Positions 7,614-17,508 of a stretch of 43,427 nt of DNA are shown here, one piece after another (the first letter of the stretch is position 1; the number at the start of each line of letters is the position of its first letter). The DNA lies in the NCBI RefSeq assembly GCF_016862995.1, contig NZ_BOOA01000066.1:1-43427 (forward strand). Direction: 5' to 3'. Below the pieces are notes generated by a model that worked only from the letters and a program-made list of their open reading frames with translations, had not been told where the DNA came from and ran no database searches. This DNA is from Acrocarpospora phusangensis (lineage in GTDB: Bacteria; Actinomycetota; Actinomycetes; Streptosporangiales; Streptosporangiaceae). A program made the position numbers and the translations under genes.

Positions 7614-9310
7614 CAGTCTTCCCCCCGGGTGACGGTCGATCGGTAGCCGGAGTCGGCCGCGAGCAGCTCGCGGTGGCTTCCCTCCGACCTGAGCCTGCCG
7701 TCGGCCACGTAGAGCACCAGGTCGGCCCGGTCCAGGACGAGCGGGCTGGTGGTGCAGACCAGGGTGGCGCGTCCCGCCCTGGCCTTGCCGAGCCGTTCGG
7801 CGATGCGGGCCTCGGTGTGCGCGTCCACCGCGCTGGTGGGCTCGACCAGGATCAGGATCTCCGGGTCGGCCAGCAGGGCCCGGACCAGCCGGAGCCGCTG
7901 CTGCTGGCCGCCGGAGAACTCCCGGCCCGCCTCGGCTATCTCGGTGTCCAGGCCTTCGGGCAGGGCCGCCACGATGTCCTCGGCGCAGGCGGCGTGCAGG
8001 GCGCGGGCGATGTCCTCGTCCGCCGCGCCGCCGGTCACGTCCAGTTCGGTACGGAGCGGCCCGGAGAACAGCTTGGCCGCGTTGTCGGCGACCAGGACCC
8101 GCGACCGGAACCCGGCGAAGTCCAGGTCGGCCACGGGCACGCCGTCCAGCGTCACCGCGCCGGGCTCGTCCTCCCGGTAGTGGCCCAGCCGGTCGGCGAT
8201 GGCGACGGCGTCCTCGGGGTCGTCGGCGGCCAGCGCGATCAGCAGGCCGGGCCGGACGACCACGCCGGACTCCCGGTCGGCCAGCGGCCCGTCCGGGACC
8301 GGCAGCGTGCCGCCGGTGATCTCGGGGTCCAGGTTGAGGATGCGGCAGACCCGGCGGGCGGCCACGTGGCCCTTGGTCAGCTTGTCTGCGGCCTCGGTCA
8401 GGGTGCGCAGCGGGGCGATCAGGAAGACCGCGTACCCGTAGAAGGACACCAGTTCGCCGCCGGAGATCCGGCCGTCCAGGGCGAAGTGCGCGCCGAGCCA
8501 GGTGACGGCCGCCACCAGCACGCCGGGCAGCAGGATCTGCAGGCCCTCCAGCAGCGACTCCATCGAGGCGACCCGGACGCCGGCCCTGCGGGTCTGCTGG
8601 GACTCCTCCCGGTACCGGTCGGCGAAGACCTGCTCGCCGCCGATGCCGCGCAGCACGCGCAGGCCGACCACGATGTCCGCGGAGCGGGTGGCCATGTCGC
8701 CGTACAGGTCGCGCTGGCGCTGCTGGCGGTGGTGCAGGGGTTTCAGCAGCGGGCCGACCGCGACGGCCATCACGGGCACGCCGATGAGCACCATCAGGCC
8801 GAGCGGGAGCGAGCTGGACAGCAGGATCACGGTCACCGCGGCGATGGCGACGACCGCGCCGCTGCCGCGCAGCATGATGTCCACGGCGTTGCCGATGGAG
8901 GCGATGTCGGAGTTGCCGACGCTGACCACCTCGCCGGTGGACAGCCGTTTGGGCAGGGTCGCGCCCAGCCGGGTGGCCTGGCGGCCGGTGAGCTGCACCG
9001 TGCGGTAGGCCGCGCTCAGCCAGTTGACCACCGCGAACCGGTGGCGCATCACACCCGCCAGCGCCTGCACACAGCCCAGCCCGAACAGCGCGCCCGACCA
9101 CCACACCAGGGCGCCGGCGTCCTTGGCCGTGAAGGCGTTGACGGCCGCGCCGATCGTGTACGGCACCATCGCCTGCCCGAGCCACCACAGGATCGCGTAC
9201 GCGATGCCGACGGTCAGGGGACGCCACTGGGAAACGGCGATCCACCACAGGTACCGGACCGGGCTGCGGGTGTCTGGTGTGCCGGGATCGGCTACTGGTA
9301 ATGCGCGCAT
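7613..9310 (-). CDS. ABC exporter half-transporter with degenerate ATPase
   Basis: This 565-residue exporter half-transporter has six helices and an ATPase domain. The domain keeps a canonical signature FSGGQ (465-469) and D-loop SAVD, but has lost the Walker A lysine and glycines (LAADDPEDAV at 360-369). The Q-loop Gln is Asn410, the Walker B Asp is Val (ILILVE), and the switch His is missing (TTSP). It should not hydrolyse ATP alone. Its intact signature complements the intact Walker motifs of the next gene, leaving one working ATP site. The ATG at 9310 has AGAGG close upstream; an in-frame start 39 bases earlier is less likely. The promoter lies in the region shared with the divergent HTH gene. 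Confidence 0.9.
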   Translation of the reverse strand: MRALPVADPGTPDTRSPVRYLWWIAVSQWRPLTVGIAYAILWWLGQAMVPYTIGAAVNAFTAKDAGALVWWSGALFGLGCVQALAGVMRHRFAVVNWLSAAYRTVQLTGRQATRLGATLPKRLSTGEVVSVGNSDIASIGNAVDIMLRGSGAVVAIAAVTVILLSSSLPLGLMVLIGVPVMAVAVGPLLKPLHHRQQRQRDLYGDMATRSADIVVGLRVLRGIGGEQVFADRYREESQQTRRAGVRVASMESLLEGLQILLPGVLVAAVTWLGAHFALDGRISGGELVSFYGYAVFLIAPLRTLTEAADKLTKGHVAARRVCRILNLDPEITGGTLPVPDGPLADRESGVVVRPGLLIALAADDPEDAVAIADRLGHYREDEPGAVTLDGVPVADLDFAGFRSRVLVADNAAKLFSGPLRTELDVTGGAADEDIARALHAACAEDIVAALPEGLDTEIAEAGREFSGGQQQRLRLVRALLADPEILILVEPTSAVDAHTEARIAERLGKARAGRATLVCTTSPLVLDRADLVLYVADGRLRSEGSHRELLAADSGYRSTVTRGED

Positions 9311-9392
9311 GACCTCTAAAGACTCGCAAGTTCGCAGGTCAATCGGCAAATGATTTTCCGGTCGCCGGGCGCGACAGAAAAGATCTTACGAC

Positions 9393-9438
9393 GTCAACCA
9401 GGGTTGACATCCACCGACATGTCAACCTACATTGACAT
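9393..9438. promoter_or_regulatory. Operator array of four alternating half-sites over a leaderless promoter
   Basis: Four half-sites alternate in orientation: GTCAAC (9393-9398), GTTGACAT (9403-9410), ATGTCAAC (9419-9426) and TTGACAT (9432-9438). They form three perfect inverted repeats with spacers of 4, 8 and 6 bases. The plus-strand promoter sits inside: TTGACA (9404-9409), an 18-base spacer, and TACATT (9428-9433), seven bases before the ATG at 9441. That placement fits a leaderless transcript. Every promoter element is covered by a half-site, which suggests repression, most simply by the HTH protein encoded immediately downstream. The divergent ABC exporter could be controlled from the same sites. 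Confidence 0.7.
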
Positions 9439-9440
9439 AC

Positions 9441-9674
9441 ATGAATGAAACAGCGCAGCTGGCCACCGACGCCAGCAGCAGGGACCCGGCCGTGGGCCTG
9501 CGGGCCGTACGCGCCCTGCGGACCCTGGTCGACCGCCTGGAGGCGCTCCAGGTGGAGAACGCCCGGGACCAAGGCTGGTCCTGGCAGGACATCGCGGTGC
9601 TCCTGGACGTGAGCAGGCAGGCCGTGCACAAGAAGTACGCCGGGGGCCGCGGCCTGTTGAGACGGGAGAAGTGA
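9441..9674 (+). CDS. Small HTH transcriptional regulator paired with Clp-N protein
   Basis: This 77-residue protein has a helix-turn-helix at about residues 47-68 (WSWQDIAVLLDVSRQAVHKKY). That form is typical of small actinobacterial regulators encoded next to Clp N-domain proteins. A short helix at residues 20-40 precedes it. The ATG at 9441 is favoured because a -10-like TACATT ends seven bases upstream, giving a leaderless transcript; a TTG nine bases earlier would fall inside the operator. The stop overlaps the next ATG as TGATG. It most likely represses its own promoter and may control the divergent exporter; this is inferred from the operator array. Confidence 0.85.
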   Translation: MNETAQLATDASSRDPAVGLRAVRALRTLVDRLEALQVENARDQGWSWQDIAVLLDVSRQAVHKKYAGGRGLLRREK

Positions 9675-10237
9675 TGTTCGAGCGATTCACCGACGAGGCC
9701 CGCCAGGTGGTCAAACACGCCAGGGACGAGGCCCGTCGCCTCGCCCACCAGCACACCGGCACCGAGCACATCCTGCTCGGCCTGCTGGCCGACCCGCGGG
9801 ACCCGGCCGCCCTGGCCCTGCGCGGCCTCGACCACGCGGGCGCCGAGGCCGCCATCGAGGCCGTCGTCCGCAGGCCCTGCCACGGCGAGGAACTGGACGC
9901 CGACCTGCTGGGGACGCTCGGCATCGACCTGGACGCGGTCCGGGAGAAGATCGAGGCCAGCTTCGGCCCCGGCTCGCTCGACCGCGCGCCGTTCCGCACC
10001 AAGGGCGGCGCGCTGGTCAGCGGGCGGCACCTGACCTGGACGCCCAAGGCCAAGAAGGCCCTGGAACTCTCCCTGCGGGAGGCCCTGGCCCTGAAGAGCA
10101 AGGAGATCAACACCATCCACCTGCTGCTCGGCCTGATCCGCGAGAACAGCGGCCTGGCCATGCGCATCATCGTCGACCACGGCCTGGATCCGGACGCCAT
10201 CGCCCGGACCCTGCGCGTCCCCCAGACCGGCCCTTAA
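9674..10237 (+). CDS. Clp N-terminal domain protein (no ATPase)
   Basis: This 187-residue protein consists of the ClpC/ClpA-type N domain, with two helical repeats starting at FERFTDEARQVV (residue 2) and TPKAKKALELSLREAL (about residue 120). Each is followed by a HILLGLL or HLLLGLI motif. It has no AAA+ domain, so it is not a chaperone itself. In the family the N domain binds adaptors or substrates, and stand-alone copies are encoded beside small HTH regulators, where they may sense protein damage or modulate the regulator. The ATG at 9674 has GGGAG upstream and overlaps the HTH stop. It converges on sdhB with 14 bases between the stops. Confidence 0.88.
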   Translation: MFERFTDEARQVVKHARDEARRLAHQHTGTEHILLGLLADPRDPAALALRGLDHAGAEAAIEAVVRRPCHGEELDADLLGTLGIDLDAVREKIEASFGPGSLDRAPFRTKGGALVSGRHLTWTPKAKKALELSLREALALKSKEINTIHLLLGLIRENSGLAMRIIVDHGLDPDAIARTLRVPQTGP

Positions 10238-10256
10238 CCCCGGACCGGCCCTTAAC
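10225..10256. repeat. Direct 14-bp repeat carrying both convergent stop codons
   Basis: GACCGGCCCTTAAC occurs at 10225-10238 and again at 10243-10256, an 18-base period. The first copy contains the TAA stop of the Clp-N gene, and the second contains the TAA stop of sdhB read on the minus strand. No hairpin terminator was recognised in the short gap. A local duplication may have created one of the two stop codons. Confidence 0.75.
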
Positions 10257-10985
10257 GCGAGGCCTTGAGGAAGTCGGCGTTCATCCGGGCGATAGTGTCC
10301 AGCGAGATGCCCTTCGGGCAGACCGCCGTGCACTCCCCGGTGTTGGTGCACCCGCCGAACCCCTCCAGGTCCATCTGCTCGACCATGGCCTTGGCCCGGG
10401 ACGCGCGCTCGGGCTGGCCCTGCGGCAGCGACCCCAGGTGAGTGATCTTGGCGGCGGTGAACAGCGACGCCGACCCGTTCGGGCAGGCCGCCACGCAGGC
10501 CCCGCACCCGATGCAGGTCGCCGCGTCGAACGCGTCGTCCGCGTCTCCCTTCGGCACCGGTACGGCATGCGCGTCCGGCGCCGCCCCCGCCGGCACCGAC
10601 ACGAACCCCCCGGCCTGGATGATGCGGTCGAACGCCGACCGGTCCACCACCAGGTCCTTGATCACCGGGAACGGCGCGGCCCGCCACGGCTCGACGGTGA
10701 CCGTGGCGCCGTCCGTGAAGTGGCGCATGTGCAGCTGGCAGGTCGTGGTGGCCTTCTGCTCGCCGTGCGCGACGCCGTTGATCACCATGCCGCACATGCC
10801 GCAGATGCCCTCGCGGCAGTCGTGGTCGAACGCGACCGGGTCGTCCCCGGCCAGGATCAGCCCCTCGTTGAGCACGTCCAGCATCTCCAGGAACGACATG
10901 TCCGGCGAGATATCTTTGACGTGATATTTCACCATTTTGCCTGGTTCGTCTGGGTTGGGCTGACGCCAGATCTTCAGGGTGAGGT

Positions 10986-10989
<4 letters not shown>
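10252..10989 (-). CDS. sdhB: Succinate dehydrogenase iron-sulfur subunit (b558-type complex)
   Basis: This 245-residue subunit carries the three electron-transfer clusters of succinate:quinone oxidoreductase. [10 protein letters not shown] with a later TTTCQLH binds [2Fe-2S]. [12 protein letters not shown] and [12 protein letters not shown] bind the [4Fe-4S] and [3Fe-4S] clusters. It passes electrons from the FAD subunit to quinone at the inner face of the membrane. The GTG at 10989 overlaps the sdhA stop as GTGA; the longer open frame upstream is a shadow of sdhA. The order sdhC-sdhA-sdhB with a single membrane subunit is that of the complexes known from Corynebacterium and Streptomyces. Confidence 0.94.
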
Positions 10990-12907
<1,918 letters not shown>

Positions 12908-12911
<4 letters not shown>

Positions 12912-13675
12912 TGCACAGCTCCGATCATGATCGCGAAGGGCACGCAGAGGAAGCCCAGCACCAGCGCCACCGACAGCAGCGTCGCGGACAGCTTCAGCTG
13001 GGGACGCCAGCGGGCCAGGCCGAGCGTCTGGAAGGCGCTCCACAGGCCGTGCCGCAGGTGCAGCCCCACCATGACCACGGCGACGACGTAGAAGAGCGTC
13101 ACGTACCAGCGGCCCGGCGCGAACCCCTCGATCATCCGGGCGTACGGCGTGGCCGCGCCGCCGGCGGGGTTGACCACGCCGAAGGTCAGGTCCAGCAGGT
13201 GGTAGACGACGAAGAGGGCGATGGTGAGGCCGCCCCAGCGCATGATGTGCACGACGTACCCGCCGGCCTGGGAGCGGCGGCGGGCCGCGTACCGGACCGG
13301 GCGGGCCGCGGCGGCGCGGCGGTAGAGCGCCACGGCCGACCAGATGTGCAGCGCGATCGCGACCACCAGCCCGATCTCGGCCAGGGTGAGCAGGCCGCGT
13401 TTGGGCAGCAGCGGGTAGCCCACCTCGCGCAGCCAGAGCGCGTACCCGTTGAACGACTCGGCGCCGGCGAAGGCCTTGAGGTTGCCGGCCATGTGCGCGA
13501 TCAGGAAGGTCACCAGGATCGCCCCGGTCACCGCCATGACGGCCTTCTGACCGGTGGAGGTGGCGAAGAACCCGGGCTTGCGCGGCCGCCGGGGCGACGG
13601 CGCGGATGTCGAGGCGGGCGGCTCGACGGGCTCGATGGGGGAGGTCGCGGCTCCCCGTTCGATGATGGCGGTCAC
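12908..13675 (-). CDS. sdhC: Succinate dehydrogenase cytochrome b558 subunit
   Basis: This 255-residue membrane anchor has five hydrophobic helices at about residues 47-64, 97-118, 145-167, 191-209 and 229-250. Candidate heme-ligand histidines lie in or near them: His61, His110, His159, His206 and His209. A single anchor of this size with five helices is typical of B-type complexes, which bind two hemes b and reduce menaquinone. The GTG at 13675 follows TACCGT by seven bases, so the transcript is probably leaderless. It is first in sdhCAB and is transcribed divergently from a LysR regulator, with a LysR box between them. Confidence 0.92.
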
Positions 13676-13682
13676 ACTCCGG

Positions 13683-13713
13683 ACGGTAGGAACGCCACCT
13701 GGGTGACGTCCAA
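13683..13713 (-). promoter_or_regulatory. Promoter of sdhCAB, leaderless
   Basis: On the minus strand TTGGAC (13713-13708) and TACCGT (13688-13683) are separated by 19 bases. The -10 element ends seven bases before the sdhC GTG, so transcription would begin at or next to the start codon. The 19-base spacing is long, which fits a promoter needing an activator. A TGAC-N6-GTCA dyad at 13704-13717 overlaps the -35 element. Confidence 0.45.
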
Positions 13714-13734
13714 GTCATCAAGGATCTGGTTTCG

Positions 13735-13749
13735 ATAGCCGGTGGCTAT
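13735..13749. promoter_or_regulatory. LysR-type box (T-N11-A dyad) between sdhC and lysR
   Basis: ATAGCCggtGGCTAT is a perfect 6-3-6 dyad and contains T-N11-A at 13736-13748, the classic LysR-family recognition form. Its centre (13742) lies about 66-67 bases upstream of the expected sdhC transcription start, the usual place of an LTTR recognition site. The LysR gene begins about 80 bases away on the other side. The likeliest reading is that the adjacent regulator binds here to control sdhCAB and itself. Confidence 0.7.
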
Positions 13750-13828
13750 GAGGTCTGGCCCGCCGCCGGTGGCGGATCCGGCGACCCGTGCCAATGCGAG
13801 CAATCTCACACCCGTACCCTTGGGAAAC

Positions 13829-14752
13829 GTGCAGCTTCAGCAGCTCGCGTCGTTCGTGGCGGTGGCCGAGACCCGGCATTTCACCCAGGCCGCCGAACGT
13901 ATGCGGGTGGCCCAGCCCTCGCTGAGCAAGCAGATCAAGGCGCTGGAGGCCGAGCTGGGCGCGCCGCTGTTCAGCCGGGCCAGGGGGAACGTGACGCTGA
14001 CCGCGGCCGGGGAGGCGCTGCTGCCGCTGGCGCGCCGCATGCTGGCCGACGCCGAGACCGCGCGACGCGAGGTGGCCGAACTGGCCGGGCTGCGGCGCGG
14101 CCGGGTCCGGCTGGGGGCGACGCCGTCACTCTGCGCCGGGCTGCTGGCGGACGCGCTGGCCCGGTTCCACGAGGACTACCCGGGCGTGGAGATCCAGGTC
14201 GAGGAGGGCGGCTCGCGGGACCTGGTCCGGGCGCTGGCCCGGGGGCAGCTGGACCTGGCGCTGATCATCCTGCCGCTGCAGAGCGACGATCCGGCCCTGG
14301 TGACCGAGGAGATCCTGCGGGAGACCCTGGTGGTGGCGGCGCCGGCGCATCTGGCGGGGCGCAAGCCGTACCTGCGGATCGAGGATCTGCGGCGGCGGCC
14401 GCTGGTGATGTTCCGGCGCGGCTACGACCTGCGGGAGGCGACCCTGGCGGCCTGCCGCCAGGCCGGCTTCGAGCCCAGGTTCGCGGTGGAGGGCGGCGAG
14501 ATGGACGCGGTGCTGCGCTTCGTGGAGGCCGGGCTCGGCGTGGCCGTGGTGCCGTCGATGGTGCTGGACGGCAGGCCCAACCTGGCCGGCACCCCGCTGC
14601 TGCCCGGCCTGATGCGGACCGTCGCGCTCGCGCACCGCAAGGACGTGGCCCCGACCCGGGCGGCGCAGGCGTTCCGGGCCACCCTGCTGTCCTTCCTGAC
14701 CGAGGCCACCCGGGAGGGCACCCTTCCCGATGGCGTCGAAGCGGTGACCTGA
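13829..14752 (+). CDS. LysR family transcriptional regulator, divergent from sdhCAB
   Basis: This 307-residue LysR-type protein has an N-terminal winged HTH (FTQAAERMRVAQPSLSKQIKALE, about residues 18-40) and a two-lobed effector-binding domain (about 90-295). The GTG at 13829 is chosen over the upstream in-frame ATG because the protein then starts with the family-typical QLQQLASFVAVAE and reaches the usual length. The extra upstream residues are low-complexity and would cover the operator. Divergent placement and the T-N11-A dyad suggest it governs sdhCAB. The ligand is unknown; a C4-dicarboxylate or redox-related metabolite is only a guess. Confidence 0.92.
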   Translation: MQLQQLASFVAVAETRHFTQAAERMRVAQPSLSKQIKALEAELGAPLFSRARGNVTLTAAGEALLPLARRMLADAETARREVAELAGLRRGRVRLGATPSLCAGLLADALARFHEDYPGVEIQVEEGGSRDLVRALARGQLDLALIILPLQSDDPALVTEEILRETLVVAAPAHLAGRKPYLRIEDLRRRPLVMFRRGYDLREATLAACRQAGFEPRFAVEGGEMDAVLRFVEAGLGVAVVPSMVLDGRPNLAGTPLLPGLMRTVALAHRKDVAPTRAAQAFRATLLSFLTEATREGTLPDGVEAVT

Positions 14753-14765
14753 TCTCGCTATATTT

Positions 14766-14779
14766 GGGAGGCCCCTCCC
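14766..14779. terminator. Short GC-rich dyad after lysR
   Basis: GGGAGG and CCTCCC flank two bases directly after the LysR stop and before the PP2C start. There is no T-tract, and the loop would open to six bases. It may be a weak terminator or a structure affecting the ribosome site AAAGAGG of the next gene. Assigned with low confidence. Confidence 0.3.
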
Positions 14780-14792
14780 GAAAGAGGCGTTG

Positions 14793-15950
14793 GTGCCGAC
14801 ACTCTCGCATGGTCTGCCGGACCTCCTGACGCTCCTCCTGATCGAAGACGATCCCGAGGACAAGTTCCTTGTCGAGGAGTCGCTGGCTACTGCGCGCAAA
14901 CCGCCGAAGATCATCTGGGCGCGCAGCCTGGCCGAGGGGCGGGAGCGCTTAACCGCCGAGGTCTCGTGCGTGCTCGTGGATCTGTCGCTGCCCGACGCGA
15001 CCGGCCTGGAGGCGCTCGAGTACGTCCTGCGGATGGCCCCGGACACGGCCGTGATCGTGCTGACCGGCCTCAACGACGTCCACGTCGGCGTGGACGCGGT
15101 CTCCGCCGGAGCCCAGGACTACCTGCTCAAGCAGGACGTGGACGGCCCGCTGCTGGCCCGCGCCATCCGCTACGCCATCGAGCGCAAGCGCGGCGAGCAG
15201 GCCCAGCGCGAACTCGTCAAGGAACGCCTGCTCAGCGCCGAGGCCGCCCGGCTGGAGCACGGCCTGCTGCCGGTGCCCATGCTGCGCACCGAGGCACTCG
15301 CCCACGACACCTGCTACCTGCCGGGCTCCCGCCAGGCCGGGCTGCTGGCCGGCGACTTCTGGGACACCGTGCAGACCCCCGACGGCGCCGTGCACGTGCT
15401 GGTCGGCGACGTCTGCGGGCACGGCCCCGACGAGGCCGCGCTGGGGGCGGCGCTGCGCATCGCCTGGCGCACGCTGACCATCGCGGGCCTGGACGGCAAC
15501 CGCCTGCTCGCCACCATGGACACCGTGCTCCGCCACGAGCGCAACTCGCCGGAGATCTTCACCACGCTCTGCAGCGCCACCATCGCGCCCGACCTGTCCA
15601 GCGCCCGGTTCTACGTGGTCGGTCACCCGCCCCCCGTGCTGATCCGTGCCGGTGAGGTGAACGTGGTCACCGACACGCCCTCGGGGCCGCCGCTCGGCAT
15701 CTTCCCGGAGATGCGGTGGACGCCGGTGGACCTCACGCTCGGCCCGGACTGGTCGCTGCTGATCTACACCGACGGGCTGATCGAGGCCACCGTCGGCGGC
15801 GGCAGGGACCTGCTCGGCACCGACGGCCTGATCGGCCTCATCCGCGAGCAGGGCGGCGTCGACCTGGACCGGCTGATCGCCCGGGTGAAGGAACTGCACA
15901 AGAACGACCTGACCGACGACCTGGCCGCCGTGGTCCTGTCCAGGAGATGA
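14793..15950 (+). CDS. Response regulator fused to PP2C/SpoIIE-type phosphatase
   Basis: This 385-residue protein has a receiver domain (about residues 11-130; acidic pocket EDD at 18-20, phospho-acceptor Asp63, Thr in VLTG, Lys in YLLKQD). A short coiled linker and a PP2C/SpoIIE serine phosphatase domain (about 150-385) follow. Metal-binding sites include GDFWD, GDVCGHG, YTDGLIEA and DDLAAV near the end. Phosphorylation of the receiver presumably switches the phosphatase, which in relatives acts on anti-anti-sigma factors. The GTG at 14793 has AAAGAGG five bases upstream; a TTG just before it is possible. It starts a three-gene signalling operon, and no anti-sigma pair is nearby. Confidence 0.92.
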   Translation: MPTLSHGLPDLLTLLLIEDDPEDKFLVEESLATARKPPKIIWARSLAEGRERLTAEVSCVLVDLSLPDATGLEALEYVLRMAPDTAVIVLTGLNDVHVGVDAVSAGAQDYLLKQDVDGPLLARAIRYAIERKRGEQAQRELVKERLLSAEAARLEHGLLPVPMLRTEALAHDTCYLPGSRQAGLLAGDFWDTVQTPDGAVHVLVGDVCGHGPDEAALGAALRIAWRTLTIAGLDGNRLLATMDTVLRHERNSPEIFTTLCSATIAPDLSSARFYVVGHPPPVLIRAGEVNVVTDTPSGPPLGIFPEMRWTPVDLTLGPDWSLLIYTDGLIEATVGGGRDLLGTDGLIGLIREQGGVDLDRLIARVKELHKNDLTDDLAAVVLSRR

Positions 15951-15951
15951 C

Positions 15952-17508
15952 GTGACCAGAATCGAACCACTGCCCCCGCCCCGACCGCCCAGCGGATTCG
16001 GCCGGCTCCGGGCGGGCCGGTGGTTCCTGCTGGTCGGCGCCGCGCTGCTGCTGGCCTTCACGGCGGCCATCCTGGCGACGCTCTCCACGCTGACCGAGAC
16101 CCGCGACTCCCGCGTCTACATCATCGACGTGATCGACCCGCTGGTCCTGCACACCCTGGAGCTGTCCACGGCGGTGACCACCGAGGAGAGCGCCATCCGC
16201 GGCTACGGCCGTACCAACGAGGAGTCCTTCCGCGCCGAGTACGCCAGGGCCAGGACCGCCGAGACGGCGGCCGAGAACGCGATCAAGGCGCTCATCCCGC
16301 AGGAACCGTCCCTCGGCCTCGACCTGACCCGGGTGCGGACCGCCATCGAGGCCTGGCGGCGGGACTACGCCGACGCCATCGTCCGCAACGTGCCCACCCA
16401 GGGCCGCAACACGGCCGCCCAGCTGGCCGAGGTCAACAGCGTCAGATTCGGGGCGGTCCGCAACGCTCTCGCCGACCAGCAGAAGCACCTTGAGGAGCTG
16501 CACCGGGCCGGCAGCCACCGCCTGGAGGAAGGCTGGGACACCTTCTACCGGGCGCTCGGCGCGCTCGCCGCGCTGCTCGTGCTGTCCGTGATCCTGTTCA
16601 CCCTGCTCGTCCGGTACGTCGTGCTCAAGCCGGTGGCCCGCCTGGCCGAACAGGTCAGGCTGGTCTCCCAGGGCGACTTCGACCACGAACTCCGGGTCAC
16701 CCACCCCGCCGAGATGGCCGAGCTGTCCGGCCACGCCGACGCCATGCGCCGCCGCATCATCGCCGAATGGCGCAACACCTCCCGCGCCCAGCGCGCCCTG
16801 GAGGATCAGGCGGCCGAACTGCGGCGTTCCAACGGCGAGCTGGAGCAGTTCGCGTACGTGGCCAGCCACGACCTGCAGGAGCCGCTCCGCAAGGTGGCCA
16901 GCTTCACCCAGATGCTGGAGCAGCGGTACGGCGACCAGCTGGACGACCGGGCCAAGCAGTACATCAAGTTCGCCGTGGACGGCGCCAAGCGCATGCAGCT
17001 GCTCATCAACGACCTGCTGGACTTCTCCCGGGTGGGCCGGGTGAGCAACGAACGCGAGCCGGTCTCCACCGAGGAGATCTTCGCCACCGCGGTCGGCAAC
17101 CTGGCCGCCCCCATCGAGGACACCGGCGCCACCGTCACCCACGACGAGCTGCCGATGGTCAACGGCAACCGCCTGCTGCTCACCCAGCTCTTCCAGAACC
17201 TGATCGGCAACGCCGTCAAGTTCCGCTCCGAGGCCCCGCCGATGATCCACATCGGCGTGCGCAGGGACGGCGACATGTGGGAGTTCTGCTGCGCCGACAA
17301 CGGCATCGGCGTCGACCAGAAGTACGCCGACCGGATCTTCCTGATCTTCCAGCGCCTGCACCCGCGCGACGTCTACCCCGGCACCGGCATCGGCCTGGCG
17401 CTCTGCCGGAAGATCGTCGAGTACCACGGCGGCCGGATCTGGCTGGAGAAGGAGCCGGACACGCCGGGGACCGTATTCCGCTGGACTTTGGAGGCCACCG
17501 ATGAATGA
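15952..17508 (+). CDS. CHASE3-HAMP sensor histidine kinase
   Basis: This 518-residue membrane kinase has helices at about residues 25-47 and 202-221 flanking an extracytoplasmic CHASE3-type domain ([16 protein letters not shown] at about 78-93). A HAMP domain (about 222-275) and a short coiled coil follow. The HisKA domain has phospho-acceptor His306 in [10 protein letters not shown]. The HATPase domain has an N-box at 416-424, DNGIGV at 449-454 and GTGIGLAL at 477-484. The SHDLQEPL form is shared with phytochrome-like kinases. The GTG at 15952 has AGGAG upstream, one base after the phosphatase stop. The 3' end overlaps the next regulator by 8 bases. The signal is unknown. Confidence 0.93.
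   Translation: MTRIEPLPPPRPPSGFGRLRAGRWFLLVGAALLLAFTAAILATLSTLTETRDSRVYIIDVIDPLVLHTLELSTAVTTEESAIRGYGRTNEESFRAEYARARTAETAAENAIKALIPQEPSLGLDLTRVRTAIEAWRRDYADAIVRNVPTQGRNTAAQLAEVNSVRFGAVRNALADQQKHLEELHRAGSHRLEEGWDTFYRALGALAALLVLSVILFTLLVRYVVLKPVARLAEQVRLVSQGDFDHELRVTHPAEMAELSGHADAMRRRIIAEWRNTSRAQRALEDQAAELRRSNGELEQFAYVASHDLQEPLRKVASFTQMLEQRYGDQLDDRAKQYIKFAVDGAKRMQLLINDLLDFSRVGRVSNEREPVSTEEIFATAVGNLAAPIEDTGATVTHDELPMVNGNRLLLTQLFQNLIGNAVKFRSEAPPMIHIGVRRDGDMWEFCCADNGIGVDQKYADRIFLIFQRLHPRDVYPGTGIGLALCRKIVEYHGGRIWLEKEPDTPGTVFRWTLEATDE

Noticed and set aside
7614-9329. Apparent 1151-residue fusion reading through both ABC genes
   Set aside because: The upstream half is an Arg/Pro-rich wrong-frame translation of the first ABC gene. 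The real junction is a TGATG overlap at 7613.
9338-9342. A fifth GTCAA half-site nearer the ABC exporter start
   Set aside because: It has no partner half-site at a comparable spacing, so it was not added to the operator array.
13742-13828. Longer LysR N terminus from the upstream ATG
   Set aside because: It would place the operator dyad inside the coding sequence and add low-complexity residues before the family-typical start.
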